A stretch of DNA of 64,000 nucleotides from a virus, in the IMG/VR virus record IMGVR_UViG_3300033182_000769, positions 96,010 to 160,009 of that record. One strand, 5' to 3'. Made by a program: the position numbers and the translations under genes. Of the stretch, positions 51,228 through 58,746 are shown piece by piece (positions within the stretch are counted from its first letter, which is position 1; every line of letters starts with the position of its first letter). Under the pieces are notes generated by a model. The model searched no databases and was not told the DNA's origin. It was given only the letters and a program-made list of their open reading frames with translations.

Positions 51228-51855
51228 TTTCAATGTAATTCCACTATGGGTAACTCCGTTATATGTAGGAACAATACCTACAGCACATTCCTTTGTAGAT
51301 AAACTAAAAAATGTAGATTGGAAACGTCCAGATACAGATAATGGGTTTGTAACTACCAATACTTACCTTTTAGATCAGACTGAGTTTAAAAATTTAAAAA
51401 CAGCAGTAACTGATCATATTGAGACTTATGTTAGGGAGGTTTGTAATTTTGATCATAATATTAAATTTTATATTACAAACAGTTGGGGAACTAAACATAC
51501 TAAAGGTGACTGGGCAATAAAGCACTTCCATCCTAACTCATTATTTTCGGGTGTGTTATATTTGCAATGCGATCCAAACTCAGGAGAAATTGTTTTTTAT
51601 CAAAATTCAGGTTTCTCGACATTGGTTCCACAAACTTTTGAGTTTGACTTTTCACAACAAAATATGTATAATAGTACTAAGTATTCGGTTAACCCAAAGG
51701 ATGATATGATAGTGTTATTTCCTTCACACCTTGAACATAGTGTGAACATTTCACAGAGTGATCATACAAGGTTAGCCATCGCTTTTAACGTTTTTGTTAA
51801 TGGAACACTTGGAAAGAACAATCCAGAGAACATTTCAGATTTAAGGTTATACTGA
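51220..51855 (+). CDS. 2OG-Fe(II) oxygenase, TIGR02466 type
   Basis: 211 residues, similar to the protein at 49187. VIPLWVTPLYVG at the N-terminus, AIKHFHPNSLFSGVLYLQCDPNSGEIVFYQ (HFH-type first motif), DDMIVLFPSHLEHSVNISQSDHTRLAIAFNVF with the distal His and Arg. GAGGGG upstream. The last base of its stop is the first base of the next ATG. Confidence 0.78.
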   Translation: MPDFNVIPLWVTPLYVGTIPTAHSFVDKLKNVDWKRPDTDNGFVTTNTYLLDQTEFKNLKTAVTDHIETYVREVCNFDHNIKFYITNSWGTKHTKGDWAIKHFHPNSLFSGVLYLQCDPNSGEIVFYQNSGFSTLVPQTFEFDFSQQNMYNSTKYSVNPKDDMIVLFPSHLEHSVNISQSDHTRLAIAFNVFVNGTLGKNNPENISDLRLY

Positions 51856-52436
51856 TGCCAGATATTGATATTGACTTTGTAAATAGAGAAAAAGCATTAA
51901 AATTGTTTAAGCATACTCGTGCATCTCGCATCGACGACGGAAAATTAGTTAAGCATAACACAGGTGTGTATATGCATCCTGTTCCTGTAAATGCAGAGAC
52001 AAATTTATGTGCTGTTCCATATAATGAAGCAGAAGAACAAGGATATTTTAAATTAGATTTTCTTAACGTAAATCTATACAACGGTGTTCGCGATGAAGAA
52101 CATCTTATACAACTTATGGAAAGGGAACCAGAATGGCAACTACTGGAGCACGACGATTTCACAAACTTGCTCTTTCACGTCAACGGTCATGGAGACATCT
52201 TGCGCAAGTTGCAGCCAAAGTCAGTGGAGCAACTGGCAGCAGTCTTAGCCATGATACGGCCAGCGAAGAGACATCTACTGGAAGAGAGTTGGACGACGAT
52301 AATGAACGAAGTGTGGACAAAGCCCGACGGGGATGAATATTATTTTAAGAAGTCACACGCCACTGCGTATGCTGTAGGTATTGTAGTTCAGATGAATTTA
52401 ATTTGCGAAACTGCTACGTCTTCTTTACAAGAGTAA
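51855..52436 (+). CDS. Miniature DNA polymerase III alpha-like (DnaE-like) protein
   Basis: 193 residues, against about 1,160 for DnaE. Four PolC/DnaE motifs remain in order: MPDIDIDF at residues 1-8 (DnaE PDFDVDF, catalytic Asp401 and Asp403), GYFKLDFL around 63-70 (KFDFLGL, catalytic Asp555), LQPKSVEQLAAVLAMIRPAKR around 119-139 ([20 protein letters not shown]), and FKKSHATAYA around 164-173 (FNKSHSAAYAL). The regions between are drastically cut. Whether a protein this small polymerises DNA is doubtful; nuclease, nucleotidyltransferase or decoy roles are possible. Confidence 0.65.
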   Translation: MPDIDIDFVNREKALKLFKHTRASRIDDGKLVKHNTGVYMHPVPVNAETNLCAVPYNEAEEQGYFKLDFLNVNLYNGVRDEEHLIQLMEREPEWQLLEHDDFTNLLFHVNGHGDILRKLQPKSVEQLAAVLAMIRPAKRHLLEESWTTIMNEVWTKPDGDEYYFKKSHATAYAVGIVVQMNLICETATSSLQE

Positions 52437-52782
52437 TTGATTTACGCTTAATTCTTTTTACGATAATATCATTTAGACTTGTACACGGTCCTAACAATAC
52501 TTTTACATCTTTCGTTGTGAAGTTCTTTATTGCGTATCTAAAACCACTAATTTCTTTTGATAGGAAAATGTTAATTGGGATTTGCCTGTTTGATTCCCAC
52601 CACCATGCTTCTCCTAACTCTAAGAATCGTGCTTTTTCTTCTTCTGTACGGATTGATTGGTAATCGTAAAGACTCGTGACATTAGCATCCTGGTTGATGA
52701 TAATGCCAACATATTCTTGATCGGTGTGATTAATTACACTGATAAATGGAAAGTTTTCTTGTAGGTTCTCTGTTATTCTCAT
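52414..52782 (-). CDS. Conserved T4-like phage protein of unknown function
   Basis: 122 residues: RITENLQENFPFISVINHTDQEYVGIIINQDANVTSLYDYQSI, then FLELGEAWWWESNRQIPINIFL, and VKVLLGPCTSLNDIIVKRIKRKSITLVKK. The type is widespread in marine T4-like phages, with no known role; a basic C-terminus hints at nucleic-acid contact. It converges with the DnaE-like gene, overlapping by 23 bp. Confidence 0.6.
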   Translation of the reverse strand: MRITENLQENFPFISVINHTDQEYVGIIINQDANVTSLYDYQSIRTEEEKARFLELGEAWWWESNRQIPINIFLSKEISGFRYAIKNFTTKDVKVLLGPCTSLNDIIVKRIKRKSITLVKKT

Positions 52783-52784
52783 TC

Positions 52785-52792
52785 GATAAATA
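52785..52792 (+). promoter_or_regulatory. Putative late promoter before ATG 52814
   Basis: GATAAATA, 21 nt before the ATG, with a short leader containing AAAGGT. Confidence 0.45.
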
Positions 52793-52813
52793 TATTGTAA
52801 AAGGTAACTATCT

Positions 52814-53689
52814 ATGCAAAGTAGCTCTGTTTATTTATATCCAAATATTTTAGACGTATATCGTTTGGATGCGTCATGGACCAACGAGAGGTATCGTAAA
52901 GTGTACAATCGCAATCTTAAAATTTTCCGTAGTGTTGATAACAGGATCGACCTTCAGGTAAGAAATCCTGATCAAAAAACAAGAAACGTTGTTGGTACAA
53001 CGTTAGTATTTAATCTTTTGAGCAAAGAACGAGATTTAATTATTCAGAAAGACTGTTCAATTGATGATGCTTCAATTGGGCGTTTATACGTTACGCTCGA
53101 TCGCACAGAAGTACTCGATTTAGAAGAAGGATTTTACGATTACAACATTGTACAGGAAACAAGAGACGTTAACGGTGTAGTTCTAACAAAAACGCCATTG
53201 TACGTTGATACATGGTTTGGTGCTATTGGAACTATTGAAGTAGCAGGCGATTTACAAGGTACGTTAGATGATACCGTAGTAGTTGATACGTTTGCTCGTG
53301 TTGTTGATTTTGATAAAAATTTAGCAACAGATGGATCTACTCCTCCTCTTAATTTACCAAGACCAAACTACGCAAGAAACACCTCATCTGATAGATTTGC
53401 AGAATTTTACACAAGCGAAGTTATTGACGCTAAACCACACATGGGGACTTCGTCATCGTTACACACATTTCAATTTTATTTTACAAACTACTTAGGTGAT
53501 GTTAAAATACAAGGTAGTATTAATCCGCAAGGCGCTTCTCCACAAGCCGGCGACTGGCAAGACTTAGCAACAATTGATCCGTCCACAGAAAATTATAAAA
53601 ACATTACCGGAAAATGGAATTGGTTTAGAATTAAACACACGCCAGACGAATTGAACACAGGATCGGTTGACAAAATACTGTATAGATAA
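52814..53689 (+). CDS. Probable virion structural protein
   Basis: 291 residues, beta-rich. YLYPNILDVYRLDASWTNERYRKVYNRNLKIFRSVDNRIDLQVRNPDQK resembles virion proteins of marine T4-like phages; the C-terminal HTFQFYFTNYLGDVKIQGSINPQG and GDWQDLATI have a carbohydrate-binding or fibre-like pattern. A late octamer lies upstream, consistent with a virion role even though the neighbours are replication genes. Confidence 0.6.
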   Translation: MQSSSVYLYPNILDVYRLDASWTNERYRKVYNRNLKIFRSVDNRIDLQVRNPDQKTRNVVGTTLVFNLLSKERDLIIQKDCSIDDASIGRLYVTLDRTEVLDLEEGFYDYNIVQETRDVNGVVLTKTPLYVDTWFGAIGTIEVAGDLQGTLDDTVVVDTFARVVDFDKNLATDGSTPPLNLPRPNYARNTSSDRFAEFYTSEVIDAKPHMGTSSSLHTFQFYFTNYLGDVKIQGSINPQGASPQAGDWQDLATIDPSTENYKNITGKWNWFRIKHTPDELNTGSVDKILYR

Positions 53690-53701
53690 TATACTTACAG
53701 T

Positions 53702-54727
53702 ATGGCATTCGTTTTAGATAAATTCAAATCGTTACTTCCCGCACGAGCAAAATCGAGCCCAAGTGGTTGGACAAGTTTTAATGCTCCGTGCTGCCAACAT
53801 CGAGGACACGCAGCAGATAAACGTAAGAGAGGCGGAGTTCGATTTGACACTGGCGTAGTTTATAATTGTTTTAACTGCAAATACACTGCAAGTTGGCAAC
53901 CCGGAAGACCACTTAGCAACAAGTTTAAAAATCTTTGTAAGTGGCTTGGTGCAAGCGATGATGATATTAAAGTTATGGTATTTGAAGCACTAAAGACCGA
54001 ATCGCCAGAATATGAAATAAAACAATTTGAAGAAAAGATAACGTTTACCGAAAAAGAACTTCCGCAAGGATCATTACCAATTGCAGAATGGTTAGATGTA
54101 GAGTTAGAGAACGATCAAGCAATACAGTTAGCAGCAGTTGTAGAGTACATCTTAGAGCGTGGATTTAACCCTACAAGCGGAGATTTTTATTGGAGTCCGC
54201 TTAATGGTTACGAGTATAGAGTTATTGTTCCTTTTAAATATCACGGAAAGATTGTAGGAAACACTGCTCGTAAGGTTAAGTCAGGAAATCCAAAATATCT
54301 TTCAGATCAACATCCGCATTTTGTGTTTAATGTTGACAATCAAAAAGAAGATCAAAAATATGTGTTTGTTGTTGAAGGTCCGTTTGATGCTATGAGTATT
54401 GGCGGAGTCGCACTGCTCACCAACGATATTCACGAACAACAACAGAAGATAATTAATAGTTTAGAAAGCAAAGTGATTGTTATACCTGATCAAGATTTAG
54501 CAGGAATAAATCTTATAAACAAGGCTGCTGAATTAGGATGGAGTGTAGCATTTCCAAATTGGGAAGATGATGTAAAAGACGTTGCAGATGCTATACAAAA
54601 GTATGGAAAACTATTTGTAATGGTAGATGCTATTGAATCTGCACAGCATCATATAGCCAGTATAAACATTGAAAAGAATAAGCACCAACAGAAGTTAGAA
54701 AGGTTAGAAGATGAAAAGAATAATTGA
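53702..54727 (+). CDS. gp61: gp61-like DNA primase
   Basis: 341 residues (T4: 342). N-terminal zinc ribbon: PCCQHRGHA ... YNCFNCKYT around residues 28-63. The TOPRIM catalytic region has VFVVEGPFDAMSIG around 222-235 and VIPDQDLAGI around 263-272 with the acidic residues. It makes RNA primers with helicase gp41, encoded 0.6 kb downstream. The C-terminal helix is Lys/Glu-rich and overlaps the next small gene by 17 bp. Confidence 0.9.
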   Translation: MAFVLDKFKSLLPARAKSSPSGWTSFNAPCCQHRGHAADKRKRGGVRFDTGVVYNCFNCKYTASWQPGRPLSNKFKNLCKWLGASDDDIKVMVFEALKTESPEYEIKQFEEKITFTEKELPQGSLPIAEWLDVELENDQAIQLAAVVEYILERGFNPTSGDFYWSPLNGYEYRVIVPFKYHGKIVGNTARKVKSGNPKYLSDQHPHFVFNVDNQKEDQKYVFVVEGPFDAMSIGGVALLTNDIHEQQQKIINSLESKVIVIPDQDLAGINLINKAAELGWSVAFPNWEDDVKDVADAIQKYGKLFVMVDAIESAQHHIASINIEKNKHQQKLERLEDEKNN

Positions 54728-54824
54728 ATGGTTACTCACTCCGTATCGTAAATGGAAAGAGTCTCGAGAATTTAAAAAGCGTGTAGAAGAAATGCGCAAA
54801 AAGGATCCGTTCATTTACAAATGA
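54711..54824 (+). CDS. 37-residue basic peptide in the primase-helicase operon
   Basis: Begins MKRIIEWLLTPYRKWKESRE and ends KKDPFIYK; amphipathic and basic. It overlaps the primase gene by 17 bp and the next gene by 4 bp (ATGA). I recognise closely similar short peptides between primase and helicase genes of marine T4-like phages. Membrane-surface or helicase-partner function is guesswork. Confidence 0.6.
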   Translation: MKRIIEWLLTPYRKWKESREFKKRVEEMRKKDPFIYK

Positions 54825-55291
54825 TCACTTGGGGTATTTCAGCAAACAGTCACGACGCAGCACTGGCAGTATTTGTAGATAACGAGTTAGTATTTGCAAG
54901 CCACTCTGAGCGATTTAGTGGTATCAAAAACGATCCCGACTTGCATAAAGATTTAGTCGAGTATGCAAGACAGTGGGGCTATCCAAATAAAGTAGTATGG
55001 TATGAAAACCCATACAAAAAGACATTAAGACAATTTTTAGCAGGACAAGGATTTAATTATGAGAGAAACAATATCAAACATTATCTTAGCACTTGGGGCA
55101 TACATTGTCCTATCGTTTATGTTAATCACCATGATAGTCATGTTGCCGGTGGCTATTTTACTTCTAATTTTACTTCTGCCGCTTGCGTTAGTATTGATGC
55201 AATTGGAGAATTCGAAACCCTTACTATATGGAAGGCAAGATCGAAAAAATTAAAAAGAGTATATAGTCAAAGGTATGCCAATAGTGAATAA
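54821..55291 (+). CDS. Carbamoyltransferase (NodU/CmcH) N-terminal fragment
   Basis: 156 residues, against about 500-600 for the full enzymes. WGISANSHDAALAVFVDNELVFASHSERFSGIKND at the start and VNHHDSHVAGGYFTSNFTSAACVSIDAIGEFETL (with the metal-binding H-H-D-S-H) match the N-terminal half of the family. The ATP-grasp-like half and the carbamoyl phosphate site are absent. Either a remnant of a complete phage carbamoyltransferase or a retained standalone domain. It is coupled to the 37-residue peptide. Confidence 0.6.
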   Translation: MITWGISANSHDAALAVFVDNELVFASHSERFSGIKNDPDLHKDLVEYARQWGYPNKVVWYENPYKKTLRQFLAGQGFNYERNNIKHYLSTWGIHCPIVYVNHHDSHVAGGYFTSNFTSAACVSIDAIGEFETLTIWKARSKKLKRVYSQRYANSE

Positions 55292-55355
55292 TGAGCAAGA
55301 TGCGGAAGAATTTTCTAAATTATACAATGTTAGAGTATTGACAGGAAGCAAGTAA
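55275..55355 (+). CDS. Possible 26-residue peptide before gp41
   Basis: Open frame MPIVNNEQDAEEFSKLYNVR... ending just inside the gp41 promoter, overlapping the carbamoyltransferase fragment by 17 bp with AAAGGT immediately before. Coding status unsure. Confidence 0.3.
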   Translation: MPIVNNEQDAEEFSKLYNVRVLTGSK

Positions 55356-55366
55356 GAGCATATAAT
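55338..55366 (+). promoter_or_regulatory. Perfect sigma-70 promoter of gp41
   Basis: TTGACA, 17 bp, TATAAT, all consensus; 6 nt lie between the -10 and the gp41 ATG, so the predicted transcription start is the A of the start codon. Confidence 0.85.
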
Positions 55367-55372
55367 AGTATC

Positions 55373-56818
55373 ATGAGCATAAAGAATTACGATTACGAAG
55401 TACAAAAATTATATTTAGAAATGATGCTAAGTGACGCAGAAACATTTGTGCGTTGCCAGGGCATTTTCGACAGCCAACTATTTGATAGAAAACTACAAGA
55501 GGCTGCAGAGTTCATTAACGTCTATGCAAAAGAATATTCAACACTGCCCGAATATGATATGGTCAATGCAAGTTGCAGAGTAGATTTAAAAAGACCAGAA
55601 GAAGTTAAAGAAGGACACCTCGACTGGCTCATGGACGACTTTGAGCAGTTTACACGTCATAAAGCACTTGAGAAAGCAATTGTAAACAGTGCAGATCTAC
55701 TCGACAAAGGTGACTACGGCGAAGTAGAAAATATGGTAAAAGCGGCAGTACAGATTGGTCTTGCTAAAGACATGGGTACTGATTATTTTGCTGATCCTAA
55801 AGGTCGATTAATGGGACTAAAGGATAAGAACGGACAAATTAGCACAGGCTGGCCAACACTTGATAAAAGATTGTTTGGTGGTTTTAACAGAGGTGAACTA
55901 AACATCTTTGCAGGTGGATCTGGTGCAGGTAAGTCGTTATTCTTAGCAAATCTCGGTGTTAACTGGGCACTACAAGGGTTAAATGTTTGTTACTTAACAC
56001 TTGAACTTTCAGAAGCACTTGTTAGTATGCGTGTTGATAGTATGCTTACAGGAATTAACACACGAAACATTTTTAAAGATCTTGACGAGGTTGAAATGAA
56101 AGTTAAGATGATTGGCAAGAAGTCGGGCGCATTCCAAGTTAAGTATATGCCAAGTGGTAAGAACGCAAACGACATTCGTGCGTACTTAAAAGAATATGAA
56201 ATTAAAATGGGTCGTAAGGTAGACGTATTACTTGTAGACTATCTTGATTTGCTTATGCCTATTTCAAGACGTGTTGCACCAAGTGACTTGTTTATTAAAG
56301 ACAAATTTGTATCTGAAGAACTGCGTAACCTTGCAATGGAACTGCAATGTGTATTTGTAACAGCATCGCAGTTAAACAGAGCAGCAGTTGAAGAAGTTGA
56401 ATTTGATCATTCACACATTTCAGGCGGTTTAAGTAAGATTCAAACAGCAGATAACGTTATTGGTATCTTTACATCGAGAGCAATGCGTGAACGTGGACGC
56501 TATCAAATCCAGTTAATGAAAACACGTTCGTCAAGCGGCGTGGGCATGAAAGTAGATCTTGAGTTTGATATTGAAACTCTACGTATTACAGATTTGCCAG
56601 AAGATGAACAAGAAAGTACAAGCGGCGCAAACAGAGGCACAAGTTCAATTATTGACAACATTAAACGCAAAACAGAAGTATCAAGTTCAGATACCGACGA
56701 GCGGTCAAGTGATCCTACTGAAGGATCTCCTATAGGCAAAGTTAGAGGCAAAGTCGAAAGCACTAAGTTACGAGAGTTACTTGGTAATCTAAGTGGTGAT
56801 GACGATGAAGACTTCTAA
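55373..56818 (+). CDS. gp41: gp41-like replicative DNA helicase (DnaB type)
   Basis: 481 residues (T4: 475). Helical N-domain (KNYDYEVQKLYLEMMLSDAETFVRC), Walker A GGSGAGKS near 182-189, Walker B VDVLLVDYLDLLMP near 284-297, and FVTASQLNRAA with the arginine-finger region. The C-terminal 70 residues are Ser/Asp-rich. It is the 5'-3' hexameric fork helicase that partners primase gp61. No ribosome site; the promoter position implies leaderless mRNA. Confidence 0.93.
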   Translation: MSIKNYDYEVQKLYLEMMLSDAETFVRCQGIFDSQLFDRKLQEAAEFINVYAKEYSTLPEYDMVNASCRVDLKRPEEVKEGHLDWLMDDFEQFTRHKALEKAIVNSADLLDKGDYGEVENMVKAAVQIGLAKDMGTDYFADPKGRLMGLKDKNGQISTGWPTLDKRLFGGFNRGELNIFAGGSGAGKSLFLANLGVNWALQGLNVCYLTLELSEALVSMRVDSMLTGINTRNIFKDLDEVEMKVKMIGKKSGAFQVKYMPSGKNANDIRAYLKEYEIKMGRKVDVLLVDYLDLLMPISRRVAPSDLFIKDKFVSEELRNLAMELQCVFVTASQLNRAAVEEVEFDHSHISGGLSKIQTADNVIGIFTSRAMRERGRYQIQLMKTRSSSGVGMKVDLEFDIETLRITDLPEDEQESTSGANRGTSSIIDNIKRKTEVSSSDTDERSSDPTEGSPIGKVRGKVESTKLRELLGNLSGDDDEDF

Positions 56819-57065
56819 GACTATATTATACCGTTGGCCAAATCCATCCGGGCTTGCTGAAATTTTAAACGATGGTGGTCTTGATATTGACTGGCCTTTA
56901 GTAAAAAGAGAATGTGGTGAAGATTGTGTAGAGTGGCTACTAAAACAAGATAACGCAAAGTGCCAACTCAGTTTAGAATTTTCTCAAAGCGGATACAAAC
57001 AATTAATTGCTGAATTTTTTGATGAAAAGGTTGCTGTTTCGTACCACATGATGTGGGCTAAATAG
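56805..57065 (+). CDS. Small phage protein of unknown function
   Basis: 86 residues from ATG 56805; ATG 56799 and GTG 56793 are also possible. KTSKTILYRWPNPSGLAEILNDGGLDIDWPLVKRECGEDCVEWLLKQ; two Cys and many aromatic residues. It overlaps gp41 by 14 bp. No family recognised. Confidence 0.5.
   Translation: MKTSKTILYRWPNPSGLAEILNDGGLDIDWPLVKRECGEDCVEWLLKQDNAKCQLSLEFSQSGYKQLIAEFFDEKVAVSYHMMWAK
57057..57064 (+). promoter_or_regulatory. Late-promoter-like octamer, 4 nt before ATG 57069
   Basis: GCTAAATA then GTAT then ATG. Confidence 0.45.
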
Positions 57066-57068
57066 TAT

Positions 57069-57788
57069 ATGCACATTAAAGAAGTACTTCTCGAAAGACG
57101 TTTACAAACAGTCAAAGTAAGAAAAAACCTAAACCCGTTAATTTGGGAAGGTGGCGATCTCAAACCTGAAGTTCACGATAAACTATTAAAAATTGCAGAA
57201 GCATTTGAAGAATTTGTTGGTGTTGATCTTAACGTGATAGATCTAACACTTACAGGGTCAAATGCAAATTTCACATGGAACAAACACAGTGACATTGACT
57301 TACATTTAATTGTGCCAGGCGTACCGTCGGATGCAGAACGTGAACTGTATACAGCAAAGAAAGCCCTATGGGCAGAGCAACACGACATTACTATTAAAGG
57401 GTTACCAGTTGAATGCTATGTACAAGGAGAAGACGAACCGCATCACAGTACAGGCGTATACAGTCTCGAAAAGCAAGATTGGATTGACCAGCCTGAAAAA
57501 GTAAAACCAGATGTTAGCGATTCAAGTGTAAGTGCTAAACTTGATCATTTAAGTAGATTAGCAAACACAGCACTTGTTAATCGTGATCTCGAACAATTAA
57601 AACTGGTTAAAGATAAGATCACACAAATGCGCAAGGCAGGTCTTGAGCGTGGGGGCGAGTGGTCAGTAGAGAACCTTGTATTCAAAGCATTACGTAATAC
57701 AGGTATTATTGATAAACTTGCCGAAGTTATTCGTGAACTTGAAGATGAAGAATTAAGTCTCGAACAAATGGCCCAGCCCTTAGACTGA
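57069..57788 (+). CDS. Nucleotidyltransferase-fold protein (Pol beta superfamily)
   Basis: 239 residues. DLTLTGSNANFTWNKHSDIDLHLIV around residues 58-82 is the minimal NTase motif (G-S-x9-S-D-x-D-[LV]-x), with a further acidic residue in VECYV. Such domains transfer nucleotides to proteins, RNA or small molecules. The start MHIKEVLLERR is another leader of the M-x-[IF]-x-E type. The C-terminal part is helical and acidic. Similar proteins are frequent in marine T4-like phages; function unknown. Confidence 0.7.
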   Translation: MHIKEVLLERRLQTVKVRKNLNPLIWEGGDLKPEVHDKLLKIAEAFEEFVGVDLNVIDLTLTGSNANFTWNKHSDIDLHLIVPGVPSDAERELYTAKKALWAEQHDITIKGLPVECYVQGEDEPHHSTGVYSLEKQDWIDQPEKVKPDVSDSSVSAKLDHLSRLANTALVNRDLEQLKLVKDKITQMRKAGLERGGEWSVENLVFKALRNTGIIDKLAEVIRELEDEELSLEQMAQPLD

Positions 57789-57789
57789 T

Positions 57790-57945
57790 ATGGACATACT
57801 CACAGGATTAACTTTCCCACTCATTGATACAGAAGACAAATCAGACTATCCTACAACAGGCGAGCCGTTGCTTGACTGGCTTTTATTTGTGGGGATTTGT
57901 CTATTAGGAATTACAATCCTAATATTAACAAAAGATGATGATTAA
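57790..57945 (+). CDS. 51-residue single-pass membrane protein
   Basis: Starts MDILTGLTFPLIDTEDKSDY, then one hydrophobic segment (WLLFVGICLLGITILIL) and a charged tail TKDDD. It begins 1 bp after the previous stop and ends against the next minus-strand gene (4-bp overlap). Topology suggests N-terminus outside. Function unknown. Confidence 0.5.
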   Translation: MDILTGLTFPLIDTEDKSDYPTTGEPLLDWLLFVGICLLGITILILTKDDD

Positions 57946-58163
57946 CGTCCGCGCTGTTTAATTAAACGCTTAGTTTCAGTATACTCTTCAACAAAACCAT
58001 TCCACGCTTGACCAGTAGTAATAGACATTTTTCTTGCTAAGTCGTCTGCTGCTTTTTGGCAGTCTTTAACTTGATCGAGACGAAAACGTGTACCATAAAG
58101 ATTTTGTGTCTTTACAGTTTGTCTTGTTGCAGCGTTACGTGCTTTCGGGATTAAGTAATTCAT
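57942..58163 (-). CDS. Small basic protein
   Basis: 73 residues from ATG 58163, set by the late octamer 5 nt upstream; the frame is open further out to 58226. MNYLIPKARNAATRQTVKTQNLYGTRFRLDQVKDCQKAADDLARKMS ... TKRLIKQRGR: basic, helical, perhaps DNA- or RNA-binding. No family recognised. Confidence 0.55.
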   Translation of the reverse strand: MNYLIPKARNAATRQTVKTQNLYGTRFRLDQVKDCQKAADDLARKMSITTGQAWNGFVEEYTETKRLIKQRGR

Positions 58164-58168
58164 AATAC

Positions 58169-58176
58169 TATTTATC
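58169..58176 (-). promoter_or_regulatory. Late-promoter octamer, 5 nt before ATG 58163
   Basis: GATAAATA then GTATT then ATG on the minus strand. Confidence 0.6.
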
Positions 58177-58193
58177 CCCGTAGGTGGGAGTTT

Positions 58194-58295
58194 GCAATTG
58201 TGCAGTGGATCAGTAAGTCGCTTCACTATATTAGCAAGTCTATAACCAAGCGCATTCTGACAATTGTTCGCCTATGATTCGCACTGCACAATTGC
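58194..58295. repeat. 14-bp perfect inverted repeat, arms 74 bp apart
   Basis: GCAATTGTGCAGTG at 58194-58207 and its exact complement at 58282-58295, in a 196-bp gap without genes. The arms lie beside divergent late-type octamers (58169 minus, 58298 plus). As RNA the arms would close a 74-base loop; as DNA they could be paired binding sites. Confidence 0.7.
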
Positions 58296-58297
58296 TG

Positions 58298-58305
58298 TAT
58301 AAGTA
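58298..58305 (+). promoter_or_regulatory. Putative late promoter upstream of ATG 58360
   Basis: TATAAGTA directly next to the right arm of the inverted repeat; the leader would be about 50 nt. Confidence 0.35.
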
Positions 58306-58359
58306 TTTACAACGATAACAAAATTCACGGTTAAAATAGGCTTTTTTTGTAAAACTATT

Positions 58360-58575
58360 ATGCTTACACTTGAAACATCACAAACAGAATCAAACGGATT
58401 AATTACTGCTGTTATTGCGGGTCCGCAAGGCCGCATACGGTTTAACGACCTCGTTTGGATAGTTGATAGGGATGATATTCTTGATATTTACTATTGGGAA
58501 GCGTGGGGTGTTATGCAAGGAGCATATCACTGTTGTTTTTCAATTCCGGGTAAAATTGCGCTTCTGCCGCCATAA
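58360..58575 (+). CDS. Small protein of unknown function
   Basis: 71 residues: SNGLITAVIAGPQGRIRFNDLVWIVDRDDILDIYYWEAWG ... CCFSIPGKIALLPP. Beta-rich, a Cys pair near the end. No clear ribosome site (AT-rich leader). It overlaps the convergent membrane-protein gene by 36 bp, which lowers confidence that both are translated at full length. Confidence 0.4.
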   Translation: MLTLETSQTESNGLITAVIAGPQGRIRFNDLVWIVDRDDILDIYYWEAWGVMQGAYHCCFSIPGKIALLPP

Positions 58576-58746
58576 GAACCACGGTGTTAAATGTGCAAGA
58601 AACATTATAAACCACATTGCAGGCATTTCCCAAAATGACCCACCGCACATAGTTGCTTGCATACCCTGCGAGTTTAAAATACTCCAAAAGAACCCGATAA
58701 GAAACAACGGACTTGGTGCAAGTGTTAATAACGTGTACATATTCAT
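58540..58746 (-). CDS. Small membrane protein
   Basis: 68 residues with two hydrophobic stretches (LLTLAPSPLFLIGFFWSIL and PAMWFIMFLAHLTPWFLW) and a basic tail RQKRNFTRN. ATG overlaps the upstream stop (ATGA), a good sign of a true coupled gene. Could be a holin-like or host-membrane-acting protein; no family recognised. Confidence 0.5.
   Translation of the reverse strand: MNMYTLLTLAPSPLFLIGFFWSILNSQGMQATMCGGSFWEMPAMWFIMFLAHLTPWFLWRQKRNFTRN

Noticed and set aside
52133-52336. 67-residue plus frame within the DnaE-like gene
   Set aside because: Polar Arg/Ser/Thr-rich by-product in another frame; the DnaE motifs show the correct frame.
58194-58295. Possible tRNA or tRNA-like gene in the inverted-repeat gap
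   Set aside because: No T-loop (GTTCRANNC), acceptor stem or anticodon arm can be formed; the long arms do not fit a cloverleaf.
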